From an uncultured Pseudomonadota bacterium (lineage in GTDB: Bacteria; Myxococcota_A; UBA796; UBA9615): a DNA stretch of 37,220 bases. The stretch is from positions 1 through 37,220 of the forward strand of contig CALAGR010000067.1 in NCBI GenBank assembly GCA_937891735.1. The letters run 5' to 3'. Below, one piece after another: positions 15,930 to 25,252 of this stretch. The translations under genes and the position numbers were made by a program. Positions within the stretch are counted from its first letter, which is position 1. Each line of letters starts with the position of its first letter. The notes beneath the pieces are model-generated. The model was not told the DNA's origin and did no database searches. It saw nothing but the letters and a program-made list of their open reading frames with translations.

Positions 15930-17393
15930 ATGGGAGTCCTGGACCGGCAGAGCCTGCGAGGCGAGATCCGCAACCGCCGCCTGGGCCGCAGCCGGCTGGC
16001 GATGCGGGACCGTCGTACTGCGCCCCGGGTCAAGGCCGGCGAGCGCCGTCGCCCGGACCGCGGGCTGTCCGAGACGTCGTCCCCCCGCACCACCCGAGGC
16101 CGCTCCCGACGCGCCCAGCGGCAGCTCGCGGAGCGTCTCTCCGGGGCCATCGAGGGGCTCGGCCGGCTCCTGGTCTTCTGCCTCGTCGCGCCCCTGGTGC
16201 TGCTGCGCCTCGTGTTCAAGCCCCGGGAGCTGCTGGCCCGGCTGCGCGAAGGACCCACCCGGCTGCGGGCCGCCGCCAAGCGCGTGCGCCTGGAGTCCCG
16301 TGATCCTGACAGCGTGCCGGGGCGCGTGCTCGAGACGGCGCGGATCTCCGCGTGGTTCCTGCGCGAAGAACTGGCGGACATGCGCGACGGGATCCCTACC
16401 GCGCTCGACATCAAGACCGATCTGAGCCAGGGCACCCGCGGGCTGCTCGATCAGCTCGGGGAGGGGCTCGGCCTCAAGGCGACGGCCGACGGACAGACCG
16501 TCGGCGACCGGCTCTTCGCGGCGGGGTCGGCGGGGCTGGTGCTGGGCATGATCGCCATCGGCGGGTTCGTGGGCACCTACAACGCCGTGGAGGAGCTCAA
16601 GGTCAGCGAGACCATGGCGCTGACCTCGGTGAGCGTGGCCGGTCTGGACCGGGTGACCGAGGCGACGGCCCTGGCCCTGCTTCCGCCCCCTGGCGCGAAC
16701 CTGCTGGAGCTCGAGATCGGCAGCCTCGCGGGTCCGCTCCTGGCCCTGCCGTGGGTCAGCGAGGCGACCGTCACCCGCGACCTGACGACCCGCGCCCTCT
16801 CCGTGCAGATCGTCGAGCACACGGCCGTGATGCTCCTGGCGGGGCCCTCATTGCGGCTGTTGGACCTCCAGGGCGAGGCCTTCAAGGTGCGCGAGCCCGG
16901 GGGGCCCTTCGACCTTCCGATCCTGACCGGCGTCCCCCACGACGCCAACGGGGTCCCCGAGCCCCAGGCCCTCGCCGCCGCGATGGTGGGGGCGCTGGAG
17001 GTCCTGCACGCCCTGGGACCCGGCCGCGCGGTCGGCGCCCACAGCATCTCCGAGATCCACTGGGAAGGAGACACGGGCTGGTCGGTGGTGACGCGCGACG
17101 GCCTGCCGATCCGGCTCGGCGAGCGGGACTTCGGCGCCCGGCTGTCCCGGGTGGAGCGCGCCGTGAACGCGGGGCGCATGCCCCTGGACGCGTTGGCGTC
17201 CATCGACGCAGGGCTGCGGGACCGGCTCGTCGCCGTGCCTCGCTCCCACAGCAAGGCCGCGCGCACGGTGAAGAAGGTCTTGGAGAGTCAGCCCGTTCCC
17301 CAGAGGGACCGGGCCCGGCTGCTTCATTTGCGACGCATTCAGTTCGATCCGGCGGAGGCCCTGTTCGAGGACCTCGGCGACGTGGATCTGTAG
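15930..17393 (+). CDS. ftsQ: FtsQ-like divisome protein with long N-terminal extension
   Basis: From the ATG at 15930 the product has 487 aa, roughly 200 more than usual for FtsQ. Residues 1-70 are very basic, a hydrophobic stretch lies at about 74-95 ([17 protein letters not shown]), then a charged helical region, and a second hydrophobic segment at about 195-218 ([16 protein letters not shown]). A POTRA/FtsQ region follows ([44 protein letters not shown]). FtsQ recruits FtsL and FtsB to the septum. The name rests on the POTRA-like region and the position before ftsA. Two hydrophobic segments raise a topology question, since FtsQ normally has one. ATG 15930 has GGGGAG just upstream and fits the promoter; GTG 15870 would add 20 residues. 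Confidence 0.85.
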   Translation: MGVLDRQSLRGEIRNRRLGRSRLAMRDRRTAPRVKAGERRRPDRGLSETSSPRTTRGRSRRAQRQLAERLSGAIEGLGRLLVFCLVAPLVLLRLVFKPRELLARLREGPTRLRAAAKRVRLESRDPDSVPGRVLETARISAWFLREELADMRDGIPTALDIKTDLSQGTRGLLDQLGEGLGLKATADGQTVGDRLFAAGSAGLVLGMIAIGGFVGTYNAVEELKVSETMALTSVSVAGLDRVTEATALALLPPPGANLLELEIGSLAGPLLALPWVSEATVTRDLTTRALSVQIVEHTAVMLLAGPSLRLLDLQGEAFKVREPGGPFDLPILTGVPHDANGVPEPQALAAAMVGALEVLHALGPGRAVGAHSISEIHWEGDTGWSVVTRDGLPIRLGERDFGARLSRVERAVNAGRMPLDALASIDAGLRDRLVAVPRSHSKAARTVKKVLESQPVPQRDRARLLHLRRIQFDPAEALFEDLGDVDL

Positions 17394-17402
17394 GGGTACG
17401 CG

Positions 17403-18635
17403 GTGGCATCGCGGGATTCGATCGTCGTCGGCCTCGACATCGGCACCAGCAAGGTGGCGTGCATCGTCGGGGAGCGCAACGGCCTGGGGGGTGTGGACAT
17501 CATCGGCGTCGGCACGGCCGAGTCGACGGGTCTGCGCAAGGGCGTCGTCATCAACATCGAGGACACCAACCGCTCGATCCGCGCGGCCATCGACGAGGCC
17601 GAGATGATGTCCGGCATCGAGATCAGCTCGGTCTATGCGGGCATCGCCGGCGGCCACATCCGCTCCCTGAACAGCCAGGGCATGGTCGGCGTGAAGACCG
17701 GCCACGTGTCCAGCGCCGACGTGGACAAGGTGCTCGAGACGGCCCAGGCCCTCGCCATCCCCATGGACCGCGAGGTCATCCACGTCATCCCCCAGGAGTT
17801 CCTGGTCGACGATCAGGACGGGATCCTCGATCCCCGGGGCATGGCCGGCGTGCGGCTGACCGCGCGGGTGCACATCGTCACCGCCGCCGTGACCGCGGCG
17901 CAGAACGTGGTGCGGTGCTGCAACCTGACGGGCCAGCAGGTGCGCGACATCGTCCTGGAGCAGCTCGCGTCGGCCGAGGCGGTGCTCTCCGACGACGAGA
18001 AGATGCTCGGCGCGATGCTCGTGGACATCGGCGGTGGCACCACGGACGTGGCCATCTTCGTCAACGGGGCGGTGGTGCACAGCTACGTGCTGCCGGTGGG
18101 CGGCGACCACATCACGAAGGACATCGCCTACGCGCTGCGGGCCCCCATCAAGGTCGCCGAGCAGATCAAGAAGGACCACGGCTGCGGGTTCGAGGCGATG
18201 GTGGAGACCAACGAGACGTTCGAGGTGCCCCACGTCGGCGGCGCGCGGAGCAAGGAGACCACCCGTCGACTGCTCGCCAAGGTCATCGAGCCCCGCCTGG
18301 AGGAGATCTTCCAGCTCGTGCAGTCCGAGCTCGAGCGCTCGGGGTACGAGGACCTGCTGCCCGCAGGGGCCGTGCTGACCGGCGGCAGCACGCTGATGCA
18401 GGGGATCCCCGAGCTCGCCGAGCGCACCTTCGGGATGTCCGCGCGCCGGGGTGTGCCGCGGGACATCGGTGGCCTCGCGGACGTCGTGAACTCGCCGATC
18501 TACGCCACCGGCGTGGGCCTGGTGAAGTTCGGGCTGAAGGGCCAGCAGGACGGAGCGCGCTACGGCCGGGAGGCCGGCGGTCTGTACACGCGGGTCAAGG
18601 AGCGCATGGGCAGGTGGTTGAGCCTCGCCTTCTAG
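17403..18635 (+). CDS. ftsA: FtsA, actin-like membrane anchor of FtsZ
   Basis: A 410-aa actin/Hsp70-fold protein. The phosphate-1 motif is [16 protein letters not shown] at the N-terminus, the second ATP motif is [15 protein letters not shown] near the middle, and the adenosine motif is [14 protein letters not shown]. The 1C subdomain unique to FtsA lies between about residues 80 and 160. The last residues, [14 protein letters not shown], form the amphipathic membrane-targeting helix. FtsA polymerises on the membrane and tethers FtsZ through its C-terminal peptide. The GTG start lies 9 bp after ftsQ with a modest AGGGG ribosome binding site. ftsZ follows after 26 bp. Confidence 0.96.
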   Translation: MASRDSIVVGLDIGTSKVACIVGERNGLGGVDIIGVGTAESTGLRKGVVINIEDTNRSIRAAIDEAEMMSGIEISSVYAGIAGGHIRSLNSQGMVGVKTGHVSSADVDKVLETAQALAIPMDREVIHVIPQEFLVDDQDGILDPRGMAGVRLTARVHIVTAAVTAAQNVVRCCNLTGQQVRDIVLEQLASAEAVLSDDEKMLGAMLVDIGGGTTDVAIFVNGAVVHSYVLPVGGDHITKDIAYALRAPIKVAEQIKKDHGCGFEAMVETNETFEVPHVGGARSKETTRRLLAKVIEPRLEEIFQLVQSELERSGYEDLLPAGAVLTGGSTLMQGIPELAERTFGMSARRGVPRDIGGLADVVNSPIYATGVGLVKFGLKGQQDGARYGREAGGLYTRVKERMGRWLSLAF

Positions 18636-18661
18636 GGCGGGCAGGAAAGCAGGAGTCGAGC

Positions 18662-19945
18662 ATGCAGAGCCGGATCGAATTCGCGGCGCCCCCTCCCGAG
18701 GCCAATCGGGAGCCGGTCACGATCAAGGTGATCGGGGTGGGCGGAGGCGGCGGCAACGCCGTCAACACCATGGTCGAGCTCGGGCTCAAGCGGGTCCGGG
18801 TGATCGCCGCGAACACGGATCAGCAGGCGCTGGCCGCCTCGCAGGCCGACGAGGTGCTCGCCATCGGGCAGGGCCTCACCCGGGGGCACGGCGCCGGGGC
18901 GCGGCCGGAGGTCGGGCGGCAGGCGGCCGAGGAGAGCCGGGCCGCCATCGCAGACCTGCTCGCGGGGACCGACGTGGTCTTCGTGACAGCCGGCATGGGC
19001 GGGGGCACGGGCACCGGCGCGGCGCCCATCGTGGCGGAGATCGCGAAGGAGCTGGGGGCGCTGACGGTGGCGGTGGTCACGCGCCCGTTCCGGTTCGAGG
19101 GACGCAAGCGCGCCAAGGTCGCCGACGAGGGCATCGAGGCGCTGGCCCGGGTGGTGGATACGCTGTTCGTGATCCCCAACGAGCGCCTGTTCGCCATCGC
19201 GGGCGACGACATGACGGGCCTGGAGGCCTTCAAGCTCGCGGACCGGGTCCTGCTCGACGCGGTGCGGGGCCTCGTGGAGCTGATCCACAGCACGGGCATC
19301 GTCAACGCCGACTTCGCCGACGTGCGCACCGTCATGGGCTTCCCGGGGCTCGCCCTGATGGGCGTTGGCTCCGCGACCGGTGAGCTGCGAGCGATCGAGG
19401 CGGCCCAGCGCGCCGTGTCCTCCCCGCTGCTGGAGGAGATCGCGATCACCGGCGCCAAGGGGATCCTGGTGAACATCTCCTCGTCGAGCACCTTGAAGCT
19501 GCGCGAGATGAACGAGGCCGTGACCCTGGTCTACGAGGAGGCCCACGAGGACGCCGAGGTGGTGTTCGGCTGGGTGATCGACGAGAGCCTCGAAGACGAG
19601 GTGCGGGTGACGGTGATCGCGACGGGCTTCGAGGCCGAGACCGCCGAGCCTGAGCTGCCCACGACCACGCGCCCGTCCCTGGACCGGGTCCTCAAGGTGG
19701 AGCCCCGGGCGCCGCGCCGTCCGACGGTCACCTCGGTGACGCCGTGGGAGACGGTGCACGGCGGGGAGCAGTTCGACCTGCCGCCGTCGGTCCGTCAGCA
19801 TCGGGAGCAGCGCCACGCCGAGGCCACGACGATGCCGTCGGTGCCGCTGCTGGACCGCAACCCCCACGAGGTCCTGGCGAGCCAGTCCGACGACGAGATG
19901 AGCCACCTCGACAAGCCCACGTACGTGCGCCGTCTCGCCGACTGA
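18662..19945 (+). CDS. ftsZ: FtsZ, tubulin-like cell division GTPase
   Basis: A 427-aa FtsZ. The GTP-binding pieces are [13 protein letters not shown] near residue 25, ANTDQQAL, the tubulin signature G113-GGTGTG-119, and [11 protein letters not shown]. The T7 loop is [11 protein letters not shown], needed for GTP hydrolysis in the next subunit. After the core there is a variable linker of about 100 residues and the conserved C-terminal peptide [12 protein letters not shown], the binding site for FtsA. The frame is open a long way upstream across ftsA and ftsQ, but ATG 18662, with AGGAG 6 nt before it, gives the normal N-terminus. It is the last dcw gene here. Confidence 0.97.
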   Translation: MQSRIEFAAPPPEANREPVTIKVIGVGGGGGNAVNTMVELGLKRVRVIAANTDQQALAASQADEVLAIGQGLTRGHGAGARPEVGRQAAEESRAAIADLLAGTDVVFVTAGMGGGTGTGAAPIVAEIAKELGALTVAVVTRPFRFEGRKRAKVADEGIEALARVVDTLFVIPNERLFAIAGDDMTGLEAFKLADRVLLDAVRGLVELIHSTGIVNADFADVRTVMGFPGLALMGVGSATGELRAIEAAQRAVSSPLLEEIAITGAKGILVNISSSSTLKLREMNEAVTLVYEEAHEDAEVVFGWVIDESLEDEVRVTVIATGFEAETAEPELPTTTRPSLDRVLKVEPRAPRRPTVTSVTPWETVHGGEQFDLPPSVRQHREQRHAEATTMPSVPLLDRNPHEVLASQSDDEMSHLDKPTYVRRLAD

Positions 19946-20009
19946 GCCCCGGGCCGCGCCCGATCCTGCAACAGGTTGTGACAGTCGCTGACCCCACCCC
20001 GGGCAGGCC

Positions 20010-20038
20010 TTGGTCCCTCTGGGCGGGTGTGCTACTTA
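20010..20038 (+). promoter_or_regulatory. putative promoter of the small secreted protein gene
   Basis: TTGGTC (20010-20015) and TACTTA (20033-20038) are separated by 17 bp in the 149-bp gap after ftsZ. The match to the consensus is moderate. The leader to the ATG at 20095 would be about 50 nt. No terminator with a T-tract is visible behind ftsZ. Confidence 0.35.
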
Positions 20039-20094
20039 ACCGCCCGTCGCTGCGAAGATCGCCATCTCCGCACGAATCCCTTGGAGGGGTCCCG

Positions 20095-20511
20095 ATGGGT
20101 CACGTTCGTCTCTTGTCCTCTGTCGCGCTGTTCTGTGTCGGCGCGCTGCTCCTCGTGTCCAGCCCCGCTGATGCGAAGCGGCTCGGCGTGAAGTTCTCCG
20201 CTGCTGAGTTCCGGGTCCAGCAGACGGTCATCGATGACGGCGACGGCTCGCCCGTCCGGATCGAGATCGAGCTCATGATCAAGGGGCGTACCGGCAGCGG
20301 GGGGCCGGACGAGGACGGCTTCGAGTACACCGTCCCGAACGCCGGGGTGTGGCTCGGCGTCCTGCAGGCCTGCGCCGGCAGCTCCGCCCGGCTCAGCGGC
20401 GTGGTCGCCCCCGAGGTGACCATGCGCGAAAAGGACGGCGGACGCGGGGCCAAGACCTTGGAAGGCACGGGCGGGCTGTACCAGCTCACCTGCCGCCAGA
20501 TCCTGAAGTAG
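20095..20511 (+). CDS. small secreted protein of unknown function
   Basis: The 138-aa product has a clear Sec signal peptide (hydrophobic core SSVALFCVGALLLVSS, probable cleavage after ADA, near residue 27). The mature part is about 110 residues, predicted mostly beta from its alternating pattern. It has two cysteines (LQACAGSS and LTCRQ near the C-terminus) that could form a disulfide in the periplasm. I recognise no family. The ATG at 20095 has a good ribosome binding site (GGAGGGG). The longer frame extending back to 19744 overlaps ftsZ and is unlikely. The gene ends 4 bp from the end of the convergent mreB. Confidence 0.75.
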   Translation: MGHVRLLSSVALFCVGALLLVSSPADAKRLGVKFSAAEFRVQQTVIDDGDGSPVRIEIELMIKGRTGSGGPDEDGFEYTVPNAGVWLGVLQACAGSSARLSGVVAPEVTMREKDGGRGAKTLEGTGGLYQLTCRQILK

Positions 20512-20515
20512 GGCC

Positions 20516-22104
<1,589 letters not shown>

Positions 22105-22409
22105 GGGGTGGCTTCTCCTTTGAGCGAACAAGCGTGCCGCGCGCGCGACGGCCAATAGAGCGTGGGAAGTCTAAGGGAATCAGCCGCCCTGGTGTCAAGT
22201 GGAGGAGCACCGTCGCCGCCCGGGCGCAGTTGTCCAGATTCTCTACTGATTTCAGACATCTTCTTGACACTGGAGGGCACTCGGCGCTCCTTGACACCCG
22301 TTTCTTGGCGCTGCTACAACCCGCTCCGCCTGCGACCCCTGCGCCGCTGGCACGCTCCAACGGCACAGGGAAGCCGAGTCGAGGGAACCGACTCGCGAAG
22401 GAGATCGCC
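22105..22409. promoter_or_regulatory. divergent regulatory region with three CTTGACAC copies
   Basis: This 305-bp gap separates the leftward zinc-ribbon/mreB unit from the rightward receptor operon. CTTGACAC occurs at 22263-22270 and 22290-22297, and its reverse complement within 22192-22199. The copy at 22290 provides TTGACA (22291-22296) followed after 18 bp by TACAAC (22315-22320), a good promoter for the receptor. The inverted copy can serve as a leftward -35 (22198-22193), with TAGACT (22173-22168) as a weak -10 at 19 bp. The copy at 22263 has no matching -10 and may be an operator. The stretch is less GC-rich than the genes, and I see no gene in it. Confidence 0.55.
22375..22403 (+). 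promoter_or_regulatory. leader hairpin next to the receptor ribosome binding site
   Basis: CGAGTCG (22375-22381) and CGACTCG (22389-22395) form a perfect 7-bp stem with a 7-nt loop. The ribosome binding site AAGGAG (22398-22403) begins 2 nt after the stem, and the TTG start codon is 6 nt beyond it. The hairpin could stabilise the leader or affect ribosome access. Confidence 0.4.
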
Positions 22410-25235
22410 TTGCTGCGTACGCATTTTCGATTCGCCACCGTGGTGGCCCTGTTCTTCGGTCTTGTCCTGTCCGGCACCGCGCTGGCCCAGACGACGACCG
22501 GTTCGCTCAAGGGCGAGGTGGTGGATCAGGCCGATGAGCCGATGGCCGGGGTCAGCCTGACCCTGTCCTCGGAGAACCTCATCGGCGGGGTCAAGACCGT
22601 CGTCACTGGCGACGACGGGCGCTTCCGGTTCCTCGGACTGCCGCCGGGCACCTACCGGATGGACGCCGAGAAGGAGGGGTTCAAGACCATCATCCGTCCC
22701 AACCTGGGCATCTCGATGGGCCGCTCGGTGTCGGTGCGGTTGGTGATGGAGGTCCCCGAGGTCGGCGAGACGGTGGTCGTCGAAGACCGCCGGCCCGTGG
22801 TGGACACGGAGACCACCGCCCAGTCGATCACCCTGAGCAACGAGTTCCTGCAGAACCTGCCCACCGGCCGGTCCTTCCAGGACGTCGTGCAGTTCCTCCC
22901 GGGTGTCACCGGCGGCAGCAACCCGAACATCAACGGCGGCTCGTCCCAGTCCAACAAGTACTACCTGGACGGCACGAACACGACGGACCCGGTGACGGGC
23001 ACGTTCTCGATGAACTTCAACTTCGACGCGATCGAAGACCTCGAGGTCATCACCGCCGGCTACGACGCCCGGTACAACCAGGGCCTCGGCGGGACGATCA
23101 ACATCGTCACGAAGTCCGGCGGCAACACCTTCGAGGGCGACTTCTCCGGGTACCTCGAGACCACCGCGCTGCAGGCCAAGGGTGGCGAGTACGCCCCGAT
23201 CAGCAACCCCTCCGAGTCCATCTCGGCGGATGTGTACGCGAGCGTCGGCGGGCCGATCGTCAAGGACCGGTTCTGGTTCTTCATCTCCTACACCTTCCAG
23301 CACAACCGGAGCTGGGCCTCGGCCCGGGCGGACGTCGGTCGCGACTACGGCCTGTTCCCGCTGACGCCCACGACGTCGAACTTCCACGGGCTGATGGTCA
23401 AGCTGACGGCCCAGCCGGTGGCCCGGCACAAGCTGACGTTCACGTTCCGCACGGACCCCACGTCCTTCAACAACATCCAGCAGAGCGCCTCGATCCTCCC
23501 GGAGGCCGAGGCCATGTGGCGCCAGGGCGGCTTCAGCGCCGTGCTCGAGCACCAGGCCACCCTCGGCGGCTGGGGGCTGCTCACCACCACGCTGAACTAC
23601 CAGTACTCCACCATCCGGGTGCAGCCCATCAGCTGGAAGGACTGCGACAACCGCCTGTCCTGGGGCTACTGCACCGACCCCGACAAGCAGGTCAGCGCGC
23701 GGTGGGGCGCCGTGTACGGCCTCGACCACGGCGGCTACGGCCAGTACGACTTCGACCGTCGGCACAACGCGTCCGGCGCCCTGAACTTCCAGGCCAGCGT
23801 GGACCGCTTCCTGGGCTCCCACACGGTGTACGCCGGCGCGGCCGTCACCCCCATGTGGACCAACCGGGACTACGGCTACATCAACAACGAAGCCTTCCTG
23901 GTGGAGCCGACGGACCTGAACGGGAACGGCGAGCTGCTCGAGGTCGAGGAGGTCTCGAGCCTGAGCACCTACGAGAACGTCTCGCGGTACGTCATCGCCA
24001 ACGAGCCGAACGACGACGAGTTCGGCATCAACAGCCGGATCTACCTGCAGGACCGCTGGGTGCCCGCGCGGGGCGTCACCATCAACCTGGGTGGGTCCTT
24101 CCTCTTCTCGCGGCTCAACAACAACCGCGGCGAGGCGGTGCTCAACACCACGACGTTCACCTGGGGGCCGTCCATCTCCTGGGACCCCTTCCGCGACGGC
24201 AAGACGATGCTCGCGGCGAGCTTCGCCCAGCTGGTGGACCCGGGTCTGCTGAGCCTGTCGGCGATCCTGAACGACAACAACTTCAACTTCGAGCAGTACA
24301 ACTGGGACGCCGCCCAGAAGAACTGGTCCACCCAGGCCGGTCGGGCCCAGACGCCCGCCAACAACATCCAGCACAGCGACCTCGTGCCGGCCCGCAGCAA
24401 CGAGATCTTCATCCGCGCGGTCCGCGAGATCGCCCGCGACATGAGCGCGGAGGTGAACTTCCTGTACCGGAACTTCAAGAACAGCTGGGAGGACGACGAG
24501 GTCAACGTGGTGTGGAACGAGGACGGAACGAACTCCGTCGGGTTCCGCAACGGGACGGCCAGCAGCGTGTACCGCCTGCGCACCCCCCAGGACGCGCGCC
24601 GCGACTACTACTCGTTCTCGCTGATGGTGCGCAAGCAGCTGTCCGACAACCTCGAGCTGTTCGGCACCTACACGTTCTCCCGGCTCCTCGCCAACACCGC
24701 GGGCGCCACCGCGGGCTCCCGGCTCGGCACGAGCAACGACTTCGACAACCCCACCCAGCGGTACGTCGAGAACGGCCTCGCGCCCTTCAACCCGCCCCAC
24801 GTCCTGCGCATGCTCGTGACCTACGACAAGCCCAACCAGTGGAAGGTCGCCGAGAACTTCTCCATCGGCTATTCGCTCGGCGGTGTCTTCGAGTTCCGCT
24901 CGGGCAGCGCCCTGGACCGGCGCCGCTGGAATGACTTCTACCGGGGCTACTCGAACTACATCCTGCGTCGCGGCACGTCGGAGCGGCTGCCCGCCCAGGC
25001 GCAGATCGACCTGCGAGGCAGCCTCGCGCTCCGTCCCGCGGGCACCCAGATCGACATCATCGTGCAGGTCTTCAACCTGCTGAACAACCAGGCCGTGGTC
25101 GGCGCGGCGTCCGCCGCCATCGACGCGAACGGGGAGGTCGTCGAGCTCGCCAACGAGAAGGGCCCCGTGTTCGCTTTGCCAGTCAGTTATCAGCGTGGCC
25201 GTACCTTCGAGGTAGGCCTGCGGTTCCGGTTCTAG
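22410..25235 (+). CDS. Oar-like TonB-dependent outer-membrane receptor
   Basis: The 941-aa product has a signal peptide (residues 1-27, ending GTALAQ) and then a carboxypeptidase-regulatory-like beta domain (about 28-115, GSLKGEVVDQADEPMAGVSL and GRFRFLGLPPGTYR). Next are a plug domain (about 130-245: NLPTGRSFQDVVQFLPGV, YYLDGTN, IEDLEVITAGYDARY, GGTINIVTKSGGN) and a large 22-strand-type barrel rich in aromatic and Asn residues. It ends RTFEVGLRFRF with the terminal Phe of outer-membrane barrels. This is the Oar/CarboxypepD_reg class, common in Myxococcota and Bacteroidota, used for uptake or export of large substrates with TonB energy. The substrate is unknown. No ATG fits; the TTG at 22410 has AAGGAG 6 nt upstream. 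A 900-aa lipoprotein gene follows after 17 bp. Confidence 0.9.
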   Translation: MLRTHFRFATVVALFFGLVLSGTALAQTTTGSLKGEVVDQADEPMAGVSLTLSSENLIGGVKTVVTGDDGRFRFLGLPPGTYRMDAEKEGFKTIIRPNLGISMGRSVSVRLVMEVPEVGETVVVEDRRPVVDTETTAQSITLSNEFLQNLPTGRSFQDVVQFLPGVTGGSNPNINGGSSQSNKYYLDGTNTTDPVTGTFSMNFNFDAIEDLEVITAGYDARYNQGLGGTINIVTKSGGNTFEGDFSGYLETTALQAKGGEYAPISNPSESISADVYASVGGPIVKDRFWFFISYTFQHNRSWASARADVGRDYGLFPLTPTTSNFHGLMVKLTAQPVARHKLTFTFRTDPTSFNNIQQSASILPEAEAMWRQGGFSAVLEHQATLGGWGLLTTTLNYQYSTIRVQPISWKDCDNRLSWGYCTDPDKQVSARWGAVYGLDHGGYGQYDFDRRHNASGALNFQASVDRFLGSHTVYAGAAVTPMWTNRDYGYINNEAFLVEPTDLNGNGELLEVEEVSSLSTYENVSRYVIANEPNDDEFGINSRIYLQDRWVPARGVTINLGGSFLFSRLNNNRGEAVLNTTTFTWGPSISWDPFRDGKTMLAASFAQLVDPGLLSLSAILNDNNFNFEQYNWDAAQKNWSTQAGRAQTPANNIQHSDLVPARSNEIFIRAVREIARDMSAEVNFLYRNFKNSWEDDEVNVVWNEDGTNSVGFRNGTASSVYRLRTPQDARRDYYSFSLMVRKQLSDNLELFGTYTFSRLLANTAGATAGSRLGTSNDFDNPTQRYVENGLAPFNPPHVLRMLVTYDKPNQWKVAENFSIGYSLGGVFEFRSGSALDRRRWNDFYRGYSNYILRRGTSERLPAQAQIDLRGSLALRPAGTQIDIIVQVFNLLNNQAVVGAASAAIDANGEVVELANEKGPVFALPVSYQRGRTFEVGLRFRF

Positions 25236-25252
25236 GCCGGAGGAGCAAGACC

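Noticed and set aside
16352..18661. Long upstream in-frame extension of ftsZ suggesting a fusion
   Set aside because: The extension overlaps ftsQ and ftsA in another frame and is Arg/Gly-rich; ATG 18662 has a proper ribosome binding site and gives a normal FtsZ N-terminus.
19946..20094. Intrinsic terminator after ftsZ
   Set aside because: No stem-loop followed by a T-tract could be found; only a modest promoter-like pair is present.
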